NCBI GenBank assembly: GCA_007123655.1
Contig: SKKR01000500.1
Span: 1 to 7,584, forward strand
Length of the DNA: 7,584 nt
Reading direction: 5' to 3'
Source: Thermomicrobiaceae bacterium
GTDB lineage: Bacteria > Chloroflexota > Chloroflexia > Thermomicrobiales > Thermomicrobiaceae
The position numbers were made by a program, and so were the translations under genes. Shown piece after piece: positions 1 through 5,980 of this stretch. Numbering within the stretch: the stretch's first letter is position 1; every line of letters begins with the position of its first letter. The notes below the pieces were generated by a model, which saw nothing but the letters and a program-made list of their open reading frames with translations, was not told the DNA's origin and did no database searches.

Positions 1-10
1 AACCGAAGAC

Positions 11-1237
11 GTGTCACCACAGTCAGAGCACACGCCCGCCTGGCGCATGGTCTGGGACGCAGGTGTCGGCGGGCCGGAGCCAGCGTCTCCCGCGCCCAGG
101 CAGCTGACGCTGCTGACACTGGCACTCCTCGCGGTCATGCTGGCCGCGTGGCGTGGCGCGATCCTTGTCGTATCGGAGGCGTGGGCCAGGCTCGGGGTCA
201 GGGAACCCTGGCCCGATGAGATCGGCCAGATGGCGCTCTGGCGCTACTCCTTCCGCTGGGATTCCGGCTGGTATCTGACCATCGCCCGGGACGGGTACTA
301 CCACGTGCCGGACGGGCAATCTTCGATCGCGTTCTTCCCGCTGTTCCCGTTCAGCATGCGCTTTCTGGACCAGATCCTGCCCGGGACTGATGTGCTGGCC
401 GGGCTGGTGATCGTCCATCTGGCGCTGGTTGGCGCGCTGATCTATATCTACAAGCTTGTGCAACTGGACTATCCGGAGATCGTGGCCTGGCGAGCGATCT
501 TCTTCACGCTCATCTTTCCCGGGTCGTTCTTTTTCTCGGCACTGTATACGGAGTCGCTACTTCTGCTCGGCTTCGCCGGGACGCTGTATCACGCCCGGCG
601 GGGACAATGGCTTCTGGCCGGGGTGTTCGGATGCCTCACCGGACTGACCAAGTTGATCGGGATCGTGCTGATCGCGCCGGTGGGACTCGAGCTGCTACGC
701 CAGAACGCGCTCAGCTTGAAAAATCCGCGACCGGCGTTGTATTCATCGCTGGTGCCGGCCGGGGCGATCGGCTACCTGGCGTACCTGCACGTCCAGTACG
801 GCGACTTCCGGGTCTATTTCGATGCCCAGTCACACTGGTTTCGGAACACGTTCAGCCCGGAACCGTTCGTCATCTTCGCGCAGGTGATTACTGGAAACAC
901 CCCGGAACTGTTCCACTACCCCGCGAACATCACGCCGATTCACAGCCTCTTCACACTGAAAGACATGGGGGCGCTGTTCCTGTTCCTCGGTGCGGGTATC
1001 TACCTCTGGCTCCGGGTTCGTCCGAGCTACGGCGCGCTCGTCATTGCCGGCGCAATGGTGCCGGCGCTCTCCGGAACGCCCCTGGCGCTCACCCGGTACA
1101 TGGCCATCCTATTTCCCGTCTTCATCCTGCTGGCGACGATCAAGTCGGAGCCGATCCGCCAGTCGCTGGGAATTGTGTTCGCACTGGGGCTGGCATTTGT
1201 GACATTTCTGTTTGTCAATGGATTCTGGGCGGGCTAG
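11..1237 (+). CDS. PIG-V/Gpi18-like GT-C membrane glycosyltransferase, first of a tandem pair
   Basis: Seen: 408 residues, strongly hydrophobic, with likely membrane segments near residues 33-55, 125-150, 160-190, 200-228, 243-262, 320-336, 340-358, 364-378 and 386-404. After the first segment comes an acidic loop with RWDSGWYL (residues 82-89, Asp84), then RDGY and IAFFPLFPF (106-114). R362-Y363 precedes a late hydrophobic stretch. Known: WDxxWYLxIAxxGY followed by AFFPxxP is typical of bacterial relatives of the PIG-V/Gpi18 mannosyltransferases, GT-C enzymes that use polyprenyl-phosphate sugars, with a catalytic Asp in the first extracytoplasmic loop. Inferred: transfers a hexose, perhaps mannose, to an unknown lipid, glycan or protein acceptor outside the cytoplasmic membrane; Asp84 is the candidate catalytic residue. 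The start is uncertain: GTG at 11 has only a weak ribosome site, ATG at 47 is an alternative, and the frame is open to the left edge. The downstream neighbour is a paralogue. Confidence 0.8.
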   Translation: MSPQSEHTPAWRMVWDAGVGGPEPASPAPRQLTLLTLALLAVMLAAWRGAILVVSEAWARLGVREPWPDEIGQMALWRYSFRWDSGWYLTIARDGYYHVPDGQSSIAFFPLFPFSMRFLDQILPGTDVLAGLVIVHLALVGALIYIYKLVQLDYPEIVAWRAIFFTLIFPGSFFFSALYTESLLLLGFAGTLYHARRGQWLLAGVFGCLTGLTKLIGIVLIAPVGLELLRQNALSLKNPRPALYSSLVPAGAIGYLAYLHVQYGDFRVYFDAQSHWFRNTFSPEPFVIFAQVITGNTPELFHYPANITPIHSLFTLKDMGALFLFLGAGIYLWLRVRPSYGALVIAGAMVPALSGTPLALTRYMAILFPVFILLATIKSEPIRQSLGIVFALGLAFVTFLFVNGFWAG

Positions 1238-1250
1238 CGCCGTCTGCCTT

Positions 1251-1271
1251 GCGCTCGGCTATGCTGGGCGC
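1251..1271 (+). other. Hairpin in the spacer between the two glycosyltransferase genes
   Basis: GCGCTCGGC (1251-1259) can pair with GCTGGGCGC (1263-1271) over nine positions, two of them G-T wobbles, around a TAT loop. It starts 13 bases after the first gene's stop and ends 41 bases before the second gene's start. No T-run follows, so it is not a classical intrinsic terminator. It could act as an mRNA processing or stability element, or as a weak attenuator between the paralogues. The rest of the 75-bp spacer shows no convincing promoter. Confidence 0.4.
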
Positions 1272-1312
1272 GGTGAAGTAACGCAGGCCGTTCCGGACGG
1301 CAGAGAGTATCG

Positions 1313-2572
1313 ATGGCTGAAGACCGGTCGGATATCAGACGAGAGCGTTCGAGAACAGCTGACGTCCGGGAGATCCTCATCCGGGTCTGGCACCTGCTGA
1401 TCCGCCCGACCGGACGTCCGGCGCCGGCTCCTCCAGCACTTAGGGTGCAGACCGTGGGCCTGATTGTCGGCCTGTTCGTCATCTGGCGCGGGGCGATTCT
1501 CATCGCATCAATCGCCTGGGGGCGACTTGGCGTGGCCAATGCGTGGTCAGGCGATGACATCCACCATCCGTTGGTTCGCTACTCGATGCGCTGGGACAGC
1601 GGCTGGTATCTGGGAGTCGTCCGGGACGGCTACTCCTACTTCCCGGATCAGCAGTCCAACATCGCCTTCTTCCCGGCATTTCCGTATCTCGCGCGCCTGT
1701 TCGACCCGGTCTTGCCGTTCGGCGACGTGTTTGCCGGAATGGTTGTCGTCCACCTGGCGCTGCTCGGAGCGATGCTCTACCTCTTCCACCTCGTCCGCAT
1801 CGACTATCCGGAGTCGGTCGCCTGGCGGACGCTGGTCTTTTTCCTCGTCTTTCCCGCCGCAATCTTCTTCTCTGCGTTTTACGCGGAATCACTGATTGTC
1901 TTCGGGATGGCGGGAACCGTCTACCACGCCCGCCGGGGCCAGTGGCTGCGAGCCGGGCTGTTCGGCGCCTTTACCGGACTGACGAAGCTGATCGGGATCG
2001 TGGTCATGTTGCCGGTGATTCTGGAAATGCTCCGGCAGGGCGACCTGCAGCGAGCGAGTTCCCGGGCAATCGCCGGGCTCGCGCTGGTTCCCGCCGGTGC
2101 AGTTGCCTATCTCGGGTATCTGCACGTCTGGCTCGGTGACTTCCGGACGTACTTCTGGACACAGGAACACTGGCAACGGGAAAGCTTCAATCCGGAAGCG
2201 CTGGTCATGCTGACCCGAATGATTCGAACGGGTGACCCGGGCGAGTTGCCCTATCCCGGTGACGTCATTCCGCTGCACAATCTGTATTTTCTGATGGACG
2301 TGGGGACGCTGATGTTGTTCCTGGTCGCAGGGATCTATCTCTGGTGGCGGGTCCTGCCAGGTTATGGCGCCCTGGTACTGGCCGGCGCGCTGGTCCCCGG
2401 GCTATCCGGAACACCGCTCGCGCTCGCCCGGCACATGGCAATTCTGTTTCCGGTGTTCATTTTGCTCGGAAAGATCGAATCAGAGCCGGTCAGGAATGCG
2501 CTGACAATCGTCTCCGTGTTCGGATTCGGCTTCACCACGTATCTGTTCGTCAACGGATACTGGGCGGGGTGA
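1313..2572 (+). CDS. PIG-V/Gpi18-like GT-C membrane glycosyltransferase, second of a tandem pair
   Basis: Seen: 419 residues, collinear with the preceding gene product. Over the stretch beginning RYSxRWDSGWYL (from residue 89) and ending DYPExVAWR, I count 53 of 84 identical residues. Candidate catalytic Asp95 sits in RWDSGWYL (93-100); IAFFPAFPY (117-125), YHARRGQW (204-211), TGLTKLIGIV (221-230) and the C-terminal LFVNGYWAG are also shared. The N-terminus (1-45) is polar, basic and proline-rich, with no visible signal peptide, and differs from the paralogue. Known: the family is GT-C, with polyprenyl-phosphate-sugar donors. Inferred: same reaction type, perhaps a different acceptor or position. 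Oddity: the late R-Y pair of the first protein is R373-H374 here. The ATG at 1313 is preceded by only a weak purine stretch (1302-1307). The stop lies 11 bp from the stop of a convergent small gene, with no terminator hairpin between. Confidence 0.82.
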   Translation: MAEDRSDIRRERSRTADVREILIRVWHLLIRPTGRPAPAPPALRVQTVGLIVGLFVIWRGAILIASIAWGRLGVANAWSGDDIHHPLVRYSMRWDSGWYLGVVRDGYSYFPDQQSNIAFFPAFPYLARLFDPVLPFGDVFAGMVVVHLALLGAMLYLFHLVRIDYPESVAWRTLVFFLVFPAAIFFSAFYAESLIVFGMAGTVYHARRGQWLRAGLFGAFTGLTKLIGIVVMLPVILEMLRQGDLQRASSRAIAGLALVPAGAVAYLGYLHVWLGDFRTYFWTQEHWQRESFNPEALVMLTRMIRTGDPGELPYPGDVIPLHNLYFLMDVGTLMLFLVAGIYLWWRVLPGYGALVLAGALVPGLSGTPLALARHMAILFPVFILLGKIESEPVRNALTIVSVFGFGFTTYLFVNGYWAG

Positions 2573-2583
2573 CCTGGCACACG

Positions 2584-2730
2584 CTAGCGAAACAGCCGGC
2601 CCAGGCCGCGACCGGTGGCGCGTCCCGCCGCTCGCCGGGCTATCCGCCGGCCAACGCGTCCGCGCTTCACCGCGTTGACGTCTCCCAGTAGCCGGGCCAG
2701 CATGTAGAGAAAACTGCGGAACCCCCTCAT
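2584..2730 (-). CDS. Small, highly basic 48-residue protein of unknown function
   Basis: Function not recognised. Seen: 48 residues starting MRGFRSFLYMLARLLGD. The N-terminal third (4-15) is hydrophobic with interspersed Arg and could form an amphipathic or membrane-surface helix. Residues 22-48 are a Gly/Ala/Arg repeat-like tail (GRRIARRAAGRATGRGLGRL) ending LFR. I count 14 Arg/Lys against a single acidic residue (Asp17). The start at 2730 is chosen because AGGAGG lies exactly six bases upstream; the frame stays open further upstream, but without such a site. From memory it resembles short unnamed 'ARLLGDxNAxxRG...RRxxRRxxGRxxGRxxxRLF' proteins in other bacteria; I cannot verify this here. 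It is convergent with the second glycosyltransferase gene and divergent from yceD, with its own candidate promoter at 2786-2815. A nucleic-acid or membrane-binding role would fit the charge but is speculation. Confidence 0.72.
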   Translation of the reverse strand: MRGFRSFLYMLARLLGDVNAVKRGRVGRRIARRAAGRATGRGLGRLFR

Positions 2731-2736
2731 TTCACC

Positions 2737-2742
2737 CCTCCT
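2737..2742 (-). promoter_or_regulatory. Near-perfect Shine-Dalgarno site of the small basic protein gene
   Basis: On the minus strand the sequence reads AGGAGGGGTGAA directly before ATG. The AGGAGG core matches the 16S anti-SD and sits six bases from the start codon. It is the strongest ribosome site in the window and is the main argument that the 48-residue frame is translated from 2730. Confidence 0.75.
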
Positions 2743-2779
2743 GACGCTTCGGAACGGACCGATCGTGTGTGAATTCGCA

Positions 2780-2800
2780 TTTCGCTGTATAGCAGCGAAA
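2780..2800. repeat. Perfect 8-bp inverted repeat over the minus-strand -10 element
   Basis: TTTCGCTG (2780-2787) and CAGCGAAA (2793-2800) are exact reverse complements around a five-base centre, TATAG. The dyad contains the minus-strand TATACA -10 hexamer (2786-2791), so a protein bound here would block that promoter. It could also fold as a hairpin if transcribed from the left. Arms this long are expected by chance about once in a window of this size over all short loop lengths, so the position carries most of the argument. Confidence 0.45.
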
Positions 2801-2815
2801 ATGACCACTTGGAAA
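2786..2815 (-). promoter_or_regulatory. Candidate extended -10 promoter for the small basic protein gene
   Basis: The minus strand reads TGC-TATACA: a TGn extended -10 motif with TATACA at plus positions 2791-2786. A weak -35 candidate, TTTCCA (2815-2810), lies 18 bases upstream. Predicted transcription start is near 2779, giving a leader of about 49 bases to the ATG at 2730. No other hexamer pair in this stretch looked better. Confidence 0.5.
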
Positions 2816-2951
2816 TGGAAACCACACGTAACATAACAGCAATCGTCCATCCCTGCAACAGCTTGCACCAGCCCTTACGTCCCATTCTCAGGTCGCCTGA
2901 ACGAGACCCGAGTCCTTCGGTACGATTGTGCAAGGCAGTGCGCGCAGCCTG

Positions 2952-2982
2952 TTGGATAGTCGGCTGAAGTGCATGCTATACT
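2952..2982 (+). promoter_or_regulatory. Candidate extended -10 promoter for the yceD-rpmF-fab cluster
   Basis: TGC-TATACT (2974-2982) is an extended -10 element, with five of six hexamer positions matching TATAAT. A possible -35, TTGGAT (2952-2957), is 19 bases upstream, longer than ideal, but extended -10 promoters tolerate poor -35 regions. Predicted start near 2989, giving a leader of about 50 bases to the ATG at 3039. An imperfect dyad surrounds it: CGGC-TG-AAGT (2961-2970) against ACTTGCCG (2980-2987). Confidence 0.55.
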
Positions 2983-3038
2983 TGCCGGGTTTACGCGCTC
3001 GCGACACTGAGGGCGTGGACGGCGGAGAGGGGCGCATC

Positions 3039-3593
3039 ATGGATTCTGCACCAGCGAGCCTCGTCAATGACACTATCCTGAATGTCGCCCAGCTTCTGAA
3101 AGAGAACGTTGGCCAGAAGCGTCGCTACGACGTCTCACTCGCGTCCCTTGATCTCGACGAGGGGACGGAAGCCCGGGATGTCTCGGCGTCGCTGAAACTC
3201 ACGCGAATCGCGGATGGTATTCTGGTCACCGGCTCGATTGCCGGCCGGGCGAAGCTCGAGTGTGTACGGTGTCTCAACGAGTTCGAGGCGGACTTCAGCG
3301 GGGACATCGAAGCGCAGTTCCGGCCGACCATTGATATCTCCACCGGCCTGCCGGTCGGGAACGACGAGGACGATGAGACGTTCGAGATCGACGACAATCA
3401 CCATCTCGATCTCGCGGAGATGCTGCGCCAGGTGATCATTCTGACGCTTCCGATTCGCCCGGTGTGCGGGGATGATTGCCCCGGATTCACCAGCGAGTTT
3501 CGCGGGGGCGACGAGGCGCCATCCGAAGACGCAGGGGACGAACGGCTGGCTGTCCTGGAGCAACTGCTGGATGATTCCCGGGACGAACGCTAG
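3039..3593 (+). CDS. yceD: YceD/DUF177 family protein
   Basis: Seen: 184 residues from the ATG at 3039, preceded by GGAGAGGGG (3024-3032) at good spacing. A GTG at 2928 extends the frame, but it lies upstream of the predicted promoter core and the added residues do not look like the family. The core has two cysteine pairs, CVRC (residues 75-78) and CGDDC (142-146), joined by an acidic segment rich in D and E (about 106-120). The C-terminus is acidic. Known: DUF177 proteins carry conserved paired cysteines and are nearly always encoded next to rpmF. The E. coli member has been linked to 23S rRNA accumulation or ribosome assembly, with no enzymatic activity known. Inferred: same role, possibly metal binding through the four cysteines. 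First gene of the cluster, 88 bp ahead of rpmF. Confidence 0.88.
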   Translation: MDSAPASLVNDTILNVAQLLKENVGQKRRYDVSLASLDLDEGTEARDVSASLKLTRIADGILVTGSIAGRAKLECVRCLNEFEADFSGDIEAQFRPTIDISTGLPVGNDEDDETFEIDDNHHLDLAEMLRQVIILTLPIRPVCGDDCPGFTSEFRGGDEAPSEDAGDERLAVLEQLLDDSRDER

Positions 3594-3619
3594 CCTGTCT
3601 CGACAGAATTGTGAACCAA

Positions 3620-3647
3620 CCGGCGTTGAGACATAGTGCCGCGCCGG
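3620..3647 (+). other. Possible weak hairpin in the rpmF leader
   Basis: CCGGCG (3620-3625) and CGCCGG (3642-3647) are exact reverse complements separated by 16 bases, in the 88-bp gap between yceD and rpmF. It ends 34 bases before the rpmF start and is not followed by a T-run. It might serve as a leader structure controlling L32 translation, but six GC-rich pairs with a long loop can easily occur by chance here. A weak promoter-like pair, TTGTGA (3609-3614) and CATAGT (3632-3637) at 17-base spacing, overlaps it. Confidence 0.22.
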
Positions 3648-3681
3648 ATTGACAGTCAGAAACTGAAAGGAAGCGACAGGA

Positions 3682-3906
3682 ATGGGTGCACATCCCAAAC
3701 AGAAGATCAGCCGGTCACGCCAGGGAAATCGCAGGCGTCACCATTTCCTCCAGACGCCGCAACTCATGAGTTGCCCGACCTGCGGGGAGAAGAAGCGCAC
3801 GCACTTTGTCTGCCCGAACTGCGGGATGTACAAAGGGCGCCAGGTACTCGATATGGATCGGCAGATGCGGCGCGAGCGCGCGGCACAGCAGGAAGCTGAA
3901 CAGTAA
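3682..3906 (+). CDS. rpmF: 50S ribosomal protein L32 (zinc-ribbon form)
   Basis: Seen: 74 residues. The N-terminus GAHPKQKISRSRQGNRRRHH is the typical L32 opening, highly basic. A zinc ribbon follows, with CPTC (C31, C34) and CPNC (C44, C47), and then GMYKGRQVLDM as in other L32 proteins. The C-terminus is a charged tail (residues 59-74). Known: L32 is a small component of the large ribosomal subunit. Four-cysteine forms bind zinc, and some genomes carry a second, cysteine-free copy used when zinc is scarce; no such copy is in this window. ATG at 3682 has AAAGGAAG (3666-3673) eight bases upstream. It lies between yceD and fabH, the conserved bacterial link between ribosome and fatty-acid genes. 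Confidence 0.96.
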   Translation: MGAHPKQKISRSRQGNRRRHHFLQTPQLMSCPTCGEKKRTHFVCPNCGMYKGRQVLDMDRQMRRERAAQQEAEQ

Positions 3907-3984
3907 CGTTCGGTCCGGCCGCTGGCCATCGAAAGAGTGAACACGTAAGTCGTGCTGAAAACAGAGTGAAGGGTACCGTCAGCG

Positions 3985-5022
3985 GTGCGGAACGCGGCGA
4001 TAACCGGTTGGGGCATGTACGTCCCGGAGCAGGTATTGACCAACCATGAACTGGAGCAGATGGTCGACACCTCTGACGAATGGATCGTGTCCCGCACCGG
4101 TATCCGGGAGCGACGCCTCGCGTCCACTACCGAGGACACCACGCTCGCCATGTCCTGCCGCGCCTCGAAACAGGCGATCCAGGTGGCCGGGATCGATCCA
4201 GCCGACATCGACCTGATCGTTCTGGCAACGGTCACCCCGGACAAATTCATGCCTTCCACGTCGTCCCTCCTCCAGACGGAACTCGGCGCGCACCGGGCCG
4301 CCGCCTTTGATCTGGCGGCCGCCTGTTCCGGCTTCGTCTACGCGCTGGCGGTCGGTTCCCAGTTCATTCAGACCGGCGTGTACCGGACCGTTCTCGTGGT
4401 GGGCACTGACGCGTTGACTCGTTTTATCGATTTTACCGATCGCGGAACCTGCATCCTGTTCGGTGACGGGTCCGGCGCCGTCGTTCTGCAGGCGTCCGAC
4501 GCCGATGAAGGTGTCCTCTCCAACGTGCTCGGCTCTGACGGTCGTGGAGCGCACCACCTCTATATCGACGGGTTCGACTCCAACGGCCTCTATGCCGCGA
4601 ACGGGAACGGCGCGGTGGAGGAACTCCAGCGGACCTACATGAAGATGAACGGGAACGAGGTGTTCCGGTTCTCGGTCCGTGTCATGGGAGAGACGGCCGT
4701 CGAGGCCGTCAACAAGGCCGGACTCCGGCTGGGCGATATTGACTGGCTGATTCCGCACCAGGCCAACCTGCGGATCATCGACGCGGCCGCGAAGCGGCTG
4801 GACCTGCCGCGCGAGCGGGTCTGGGTGAACCTTGACCGCTACGGCAATACATCTGCGGCGTCCGTTCCGATCTGCCTCGCCGAAGCCGCGGATTCCGGCA
4901 AGCTCAAACCCGGGATGAATATGGTCCTGGTTGCTTTCGGCGCCGGACTGAGCTGGGCATCCAGTGTGGTGCGATGGGGATCTCAGGGCGTCAGGGGAAG
5001 GGAAGCCGAACGGGATGGGTAG
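3985..5022 (+). CDS. fabH: Beta-ketoacyl-ACP synthase III
   Basis: Seen: 345 residues, normal to slightly long for the family. The catalytic triad is complete: Cys114 in AAACSGFVYAL, His258 in PHQANLRI and Asn288 in YGNTSAAS. FGDGSGAVVL (159-168) and the AFGAGLSW segment near the C-terminus are also typical. Known: FabH condenses an acyl-CoA (acetyl-CoA or a branched primer) with malonyl-ACP to start type II fatty acid synthesis in the cytoplasm. Primer preference cannot be read from the sequence alone. The start is GTG 3985: an in-frame TGA at 3967 leaves no other upstream start, and the N-terminus RNAAITGWGMYVPE fits. GAAGGG (3968-3973) is a rather distant ribosome site. The last 14 or so residues after VVRW are a Gly/Arg/Glu-rich tail whose codons also carry the fabD ribosome site. 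plsX, usual between rpmF and fabH, is absent. Confidence 0.96.
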   Translation: MRNAAITGWGMYVPEQVLTNHELEQMVDTSDEWIVSRTGIRERRLASTTEDTTLAMSCRASKQAIQVAGIDPADIDLIVLATVTPDKFMPSTSSLLQTELGAHRAAAFDLAAACSGFVYALAVGSQFIQTGVYRTVLVVGTDALTRFIDFTDRGTCILFGDGSGAVVLQASDADEGVLSNVLGSDGRGAHHLYIDGFDSNGLYAANGNGAVEELQRTYMKMNGNEVFRFSVRVMGETAVEAVNKAGLRLGDIDWLIPHQANLRIIDAAAKRLDLPRERVWVNLDRYGNTSAASVPICLAEAADSGKLKPGMNMVLVAFGAGLSWASSVVRWGSQGVRGREAERDG

Positions 5023-5911
5023 CGCAGCCTGGATGTTCCCCGGCCAGGGCTCGCAGAAAGCCGGCATGGGGTACGACGCGGCGCAGCGGTCCGACCGCGC
5101 CCGGAACGTGTTCGACACCGTCGACGATGCCCTCGGATACCGGTTGAGTGAGCTCATCATCAACGGACCGGACGACCAGCTGATCCCGACCCGGGTCCAG
5201 CAACCCGCAATTCTGGCCGCGAGCCTCGCCTACTTCGAAGCACTTCGGGAAGTCAACAAGCTTCCGGACCCCGCCTGCGTGGCGGGACACAGTCTCGGCG
5301 AATACAGTGCGCTGGTTGCGGCGGGCGCCCTGGGGCTGGCGGACGCAGCCCGGCTGGTACGCCGCCGTGGAGAGCTGATGGAAGAGCACGGGCTTGGCGG
5401 TATGGTGGCCGTGATCGGCCTGGAGCACGATCAGTTGCTGGAGATTGCCTCGCAGGCAGATGTAGAGATCGCCAATTTCAACGCGCCCGGACAGACAACG
5501 CTGAGCGGTCGAACCGACAATCTGGAAACCGCCGGGGAGCTGGCGAAAGAAGCCGGCGCGCGACGAGTTGTCATCCTTCCGGTAAACGGCGCATTCCATT
5601 CGTCTCTGATGCAGCCGGTTGCGGACGCACTCTGGCCGGATATTTCGCGGGTGCAGATCAAGGCGCCCACCGCGCCTCTGCTGGCGAACGTCGACGCCCG
5701 CCCGCTGACCGATCCGGACGACCTGAAAGCCGAGCTGCGCGACCAGATCACCGCGTCCGTCCGCTGGGTCGACATTGTGAAGCAGGCGGACGCGCTCGGC
5801 GTACAGGCGTTTTACGAGGTCGGTCCCGGCAAGGTCCTGAGCGGGTTCGCTCCGCGAATCGTTTCCGGCTGCCAGGTTCATCACGCGGAACAGTTGATCA
5901 ACGCCGGATAG
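5015..5911 (+). CDS. fabD: Malonyl-CoA:ACP transacylase
   Basis: Seen: 298 residues. GQGSQ (residues 10-14) forms the oxyanion region; Ser93 in GHSLGEYSAL is the nucleophile; Arg118 in RRRGELM is in place to bind the malonyl carboxylate; His195 in NGAFHS completes the catalytic pair. YEVGPGKVLSGF lies near the C-terminus. Known: FabD moves the malonyl group from CoA to the acyl carrier protein, giving the extender substrate for FabH and the elongating synthases. ATG 5015 is chosen because MFPGQGSQ follows within a few residues, as in the family, and AAGGGAAG (4998-5005) precedes it. An in-frame GTG at 4964 would add 17 atypical residues. The start overlaps the last 8 bp of fabH, so translation is probably coupled. 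The product AUG lies in a purine-rich region shared with the FabH tail. Confidence 0.96.
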   Translation: MGSAAWMFPGQGSQKAGMGYDAAQRSDRARNVFDTVDDALGYRLSELIINGPDDQLIPTRVQQPAILAASLAYFEALREVNKLPDPACVAGHSLGEYSALVAAGALGLADAARLVRRRGELMEEHGLGGMVAVIGLEHDQLLEIASQADVEIANFNAPGQTTLSGRTDNLETAGELAKEAGARRVVILPVNGAFHSSLMQPVADALWPDISRVQIKAPTAPLLANVDARPLTDPDDLKAELRDQITASVRWVDIVKQADALGVQAFYEVGPGKVLSGFAPRIVSGCQVHHAEQLINAG

Positions 5912-5980
5912 CCGGTCGAGCGCCGCCCAGACCGCGGTCAGATTGCGTCACGGGCGAGAGTGCAGGGAAGGGAATCGCCG

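Larger units (their letters stand above)
2731..3038. other. Divergent regulatory region between the small basic gene and yceD
   Basis: This 308-bp stretch separates the starts of two divergently oriented genes and is more AT-rich in its left half than the surrounding coding DNA. It holds a ribosome site at each end, two candidate extended -10 promoters pointing outward (2786-2815 minus and 2952-2982 plus), and a dyad over each -10 element. Frames crossing it from either side (for example the GTG at 2928 extending yceD) look like chance extensions. I see no RNA gene and no recognised fatty-acid regulator box such as the AT-rich FapR site. Confidence 0.6.

Noticed and set aside
1260..1265. TATGCT as a -10 element for the second glycosyltransferase gene
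   Set aside because: No acceptable -35 lies upstream, and the hexamer is buried in the hairpin stem-loop.
2731..2868. N-terminal extension of the small basic protein to a start at 2868
   Set aside because: The added 46 residues have a quite different composition, cross the predicted promoter and dyad, and lack the strong ribosome site found right before 2730.
2727..2933. 68-codon minus-strand frame whose TGA overlaps the ATG of the small basic gene (ATGA), suggesting translational coupling
   Set aside because: The protein looks random, it crosses both candidate promoters, and the small gene already has its own strong ribosome site. I treat the ATGA overlap as chance.
2928..3038. GTG-initiated N-terminal extension of YceD
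   Set aside because: It would start upstream of the extended -10 element, adds residues unlike DUF177 proteins, and the ATG at 3039 has a good ribosome site.
3649..3654. Perfect TTGACA ahead of rpmF as a -35 element
   Set aside because: A matching -10 would fall on or beyond the rpmF ribosome site (3666-3673), and no TATAAT-like hexamer is there.
3907..3984. Possible separate promoter or terminator between rpmF and fabH
   Set aside because: Only short repeats (GGCC-GCT-GGCC, CACG-TAAGT-CGTG) are present, with no T-run and no convincing -35/-10 pair, so read-through from the yceD promoter is the simpler view.
3979..5163. 394-codon open frame on the minus strand opposite fabH
   Set aside because: It is fully antisense to a gene with intact catalytic motifs. 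Its translation has no recognisable motif and is rich in Arg/Gly/His/Asp, as expected for the complement of GC-rich coding DNA.
4991..5884. 297-codon open frame on the minus strand opposite fabD
   Set aside because: Same reason: it mirrors fabD, has no family features and no suitable upstream signals.
5930..5939. Perfect palindrome GACCGCGGTC in the fabD-fabG gap, a possible operator
   Set aside because: Ten-base perfect palindromes are expected several times by chance in a window this long, and no promoter elements lie next to it.
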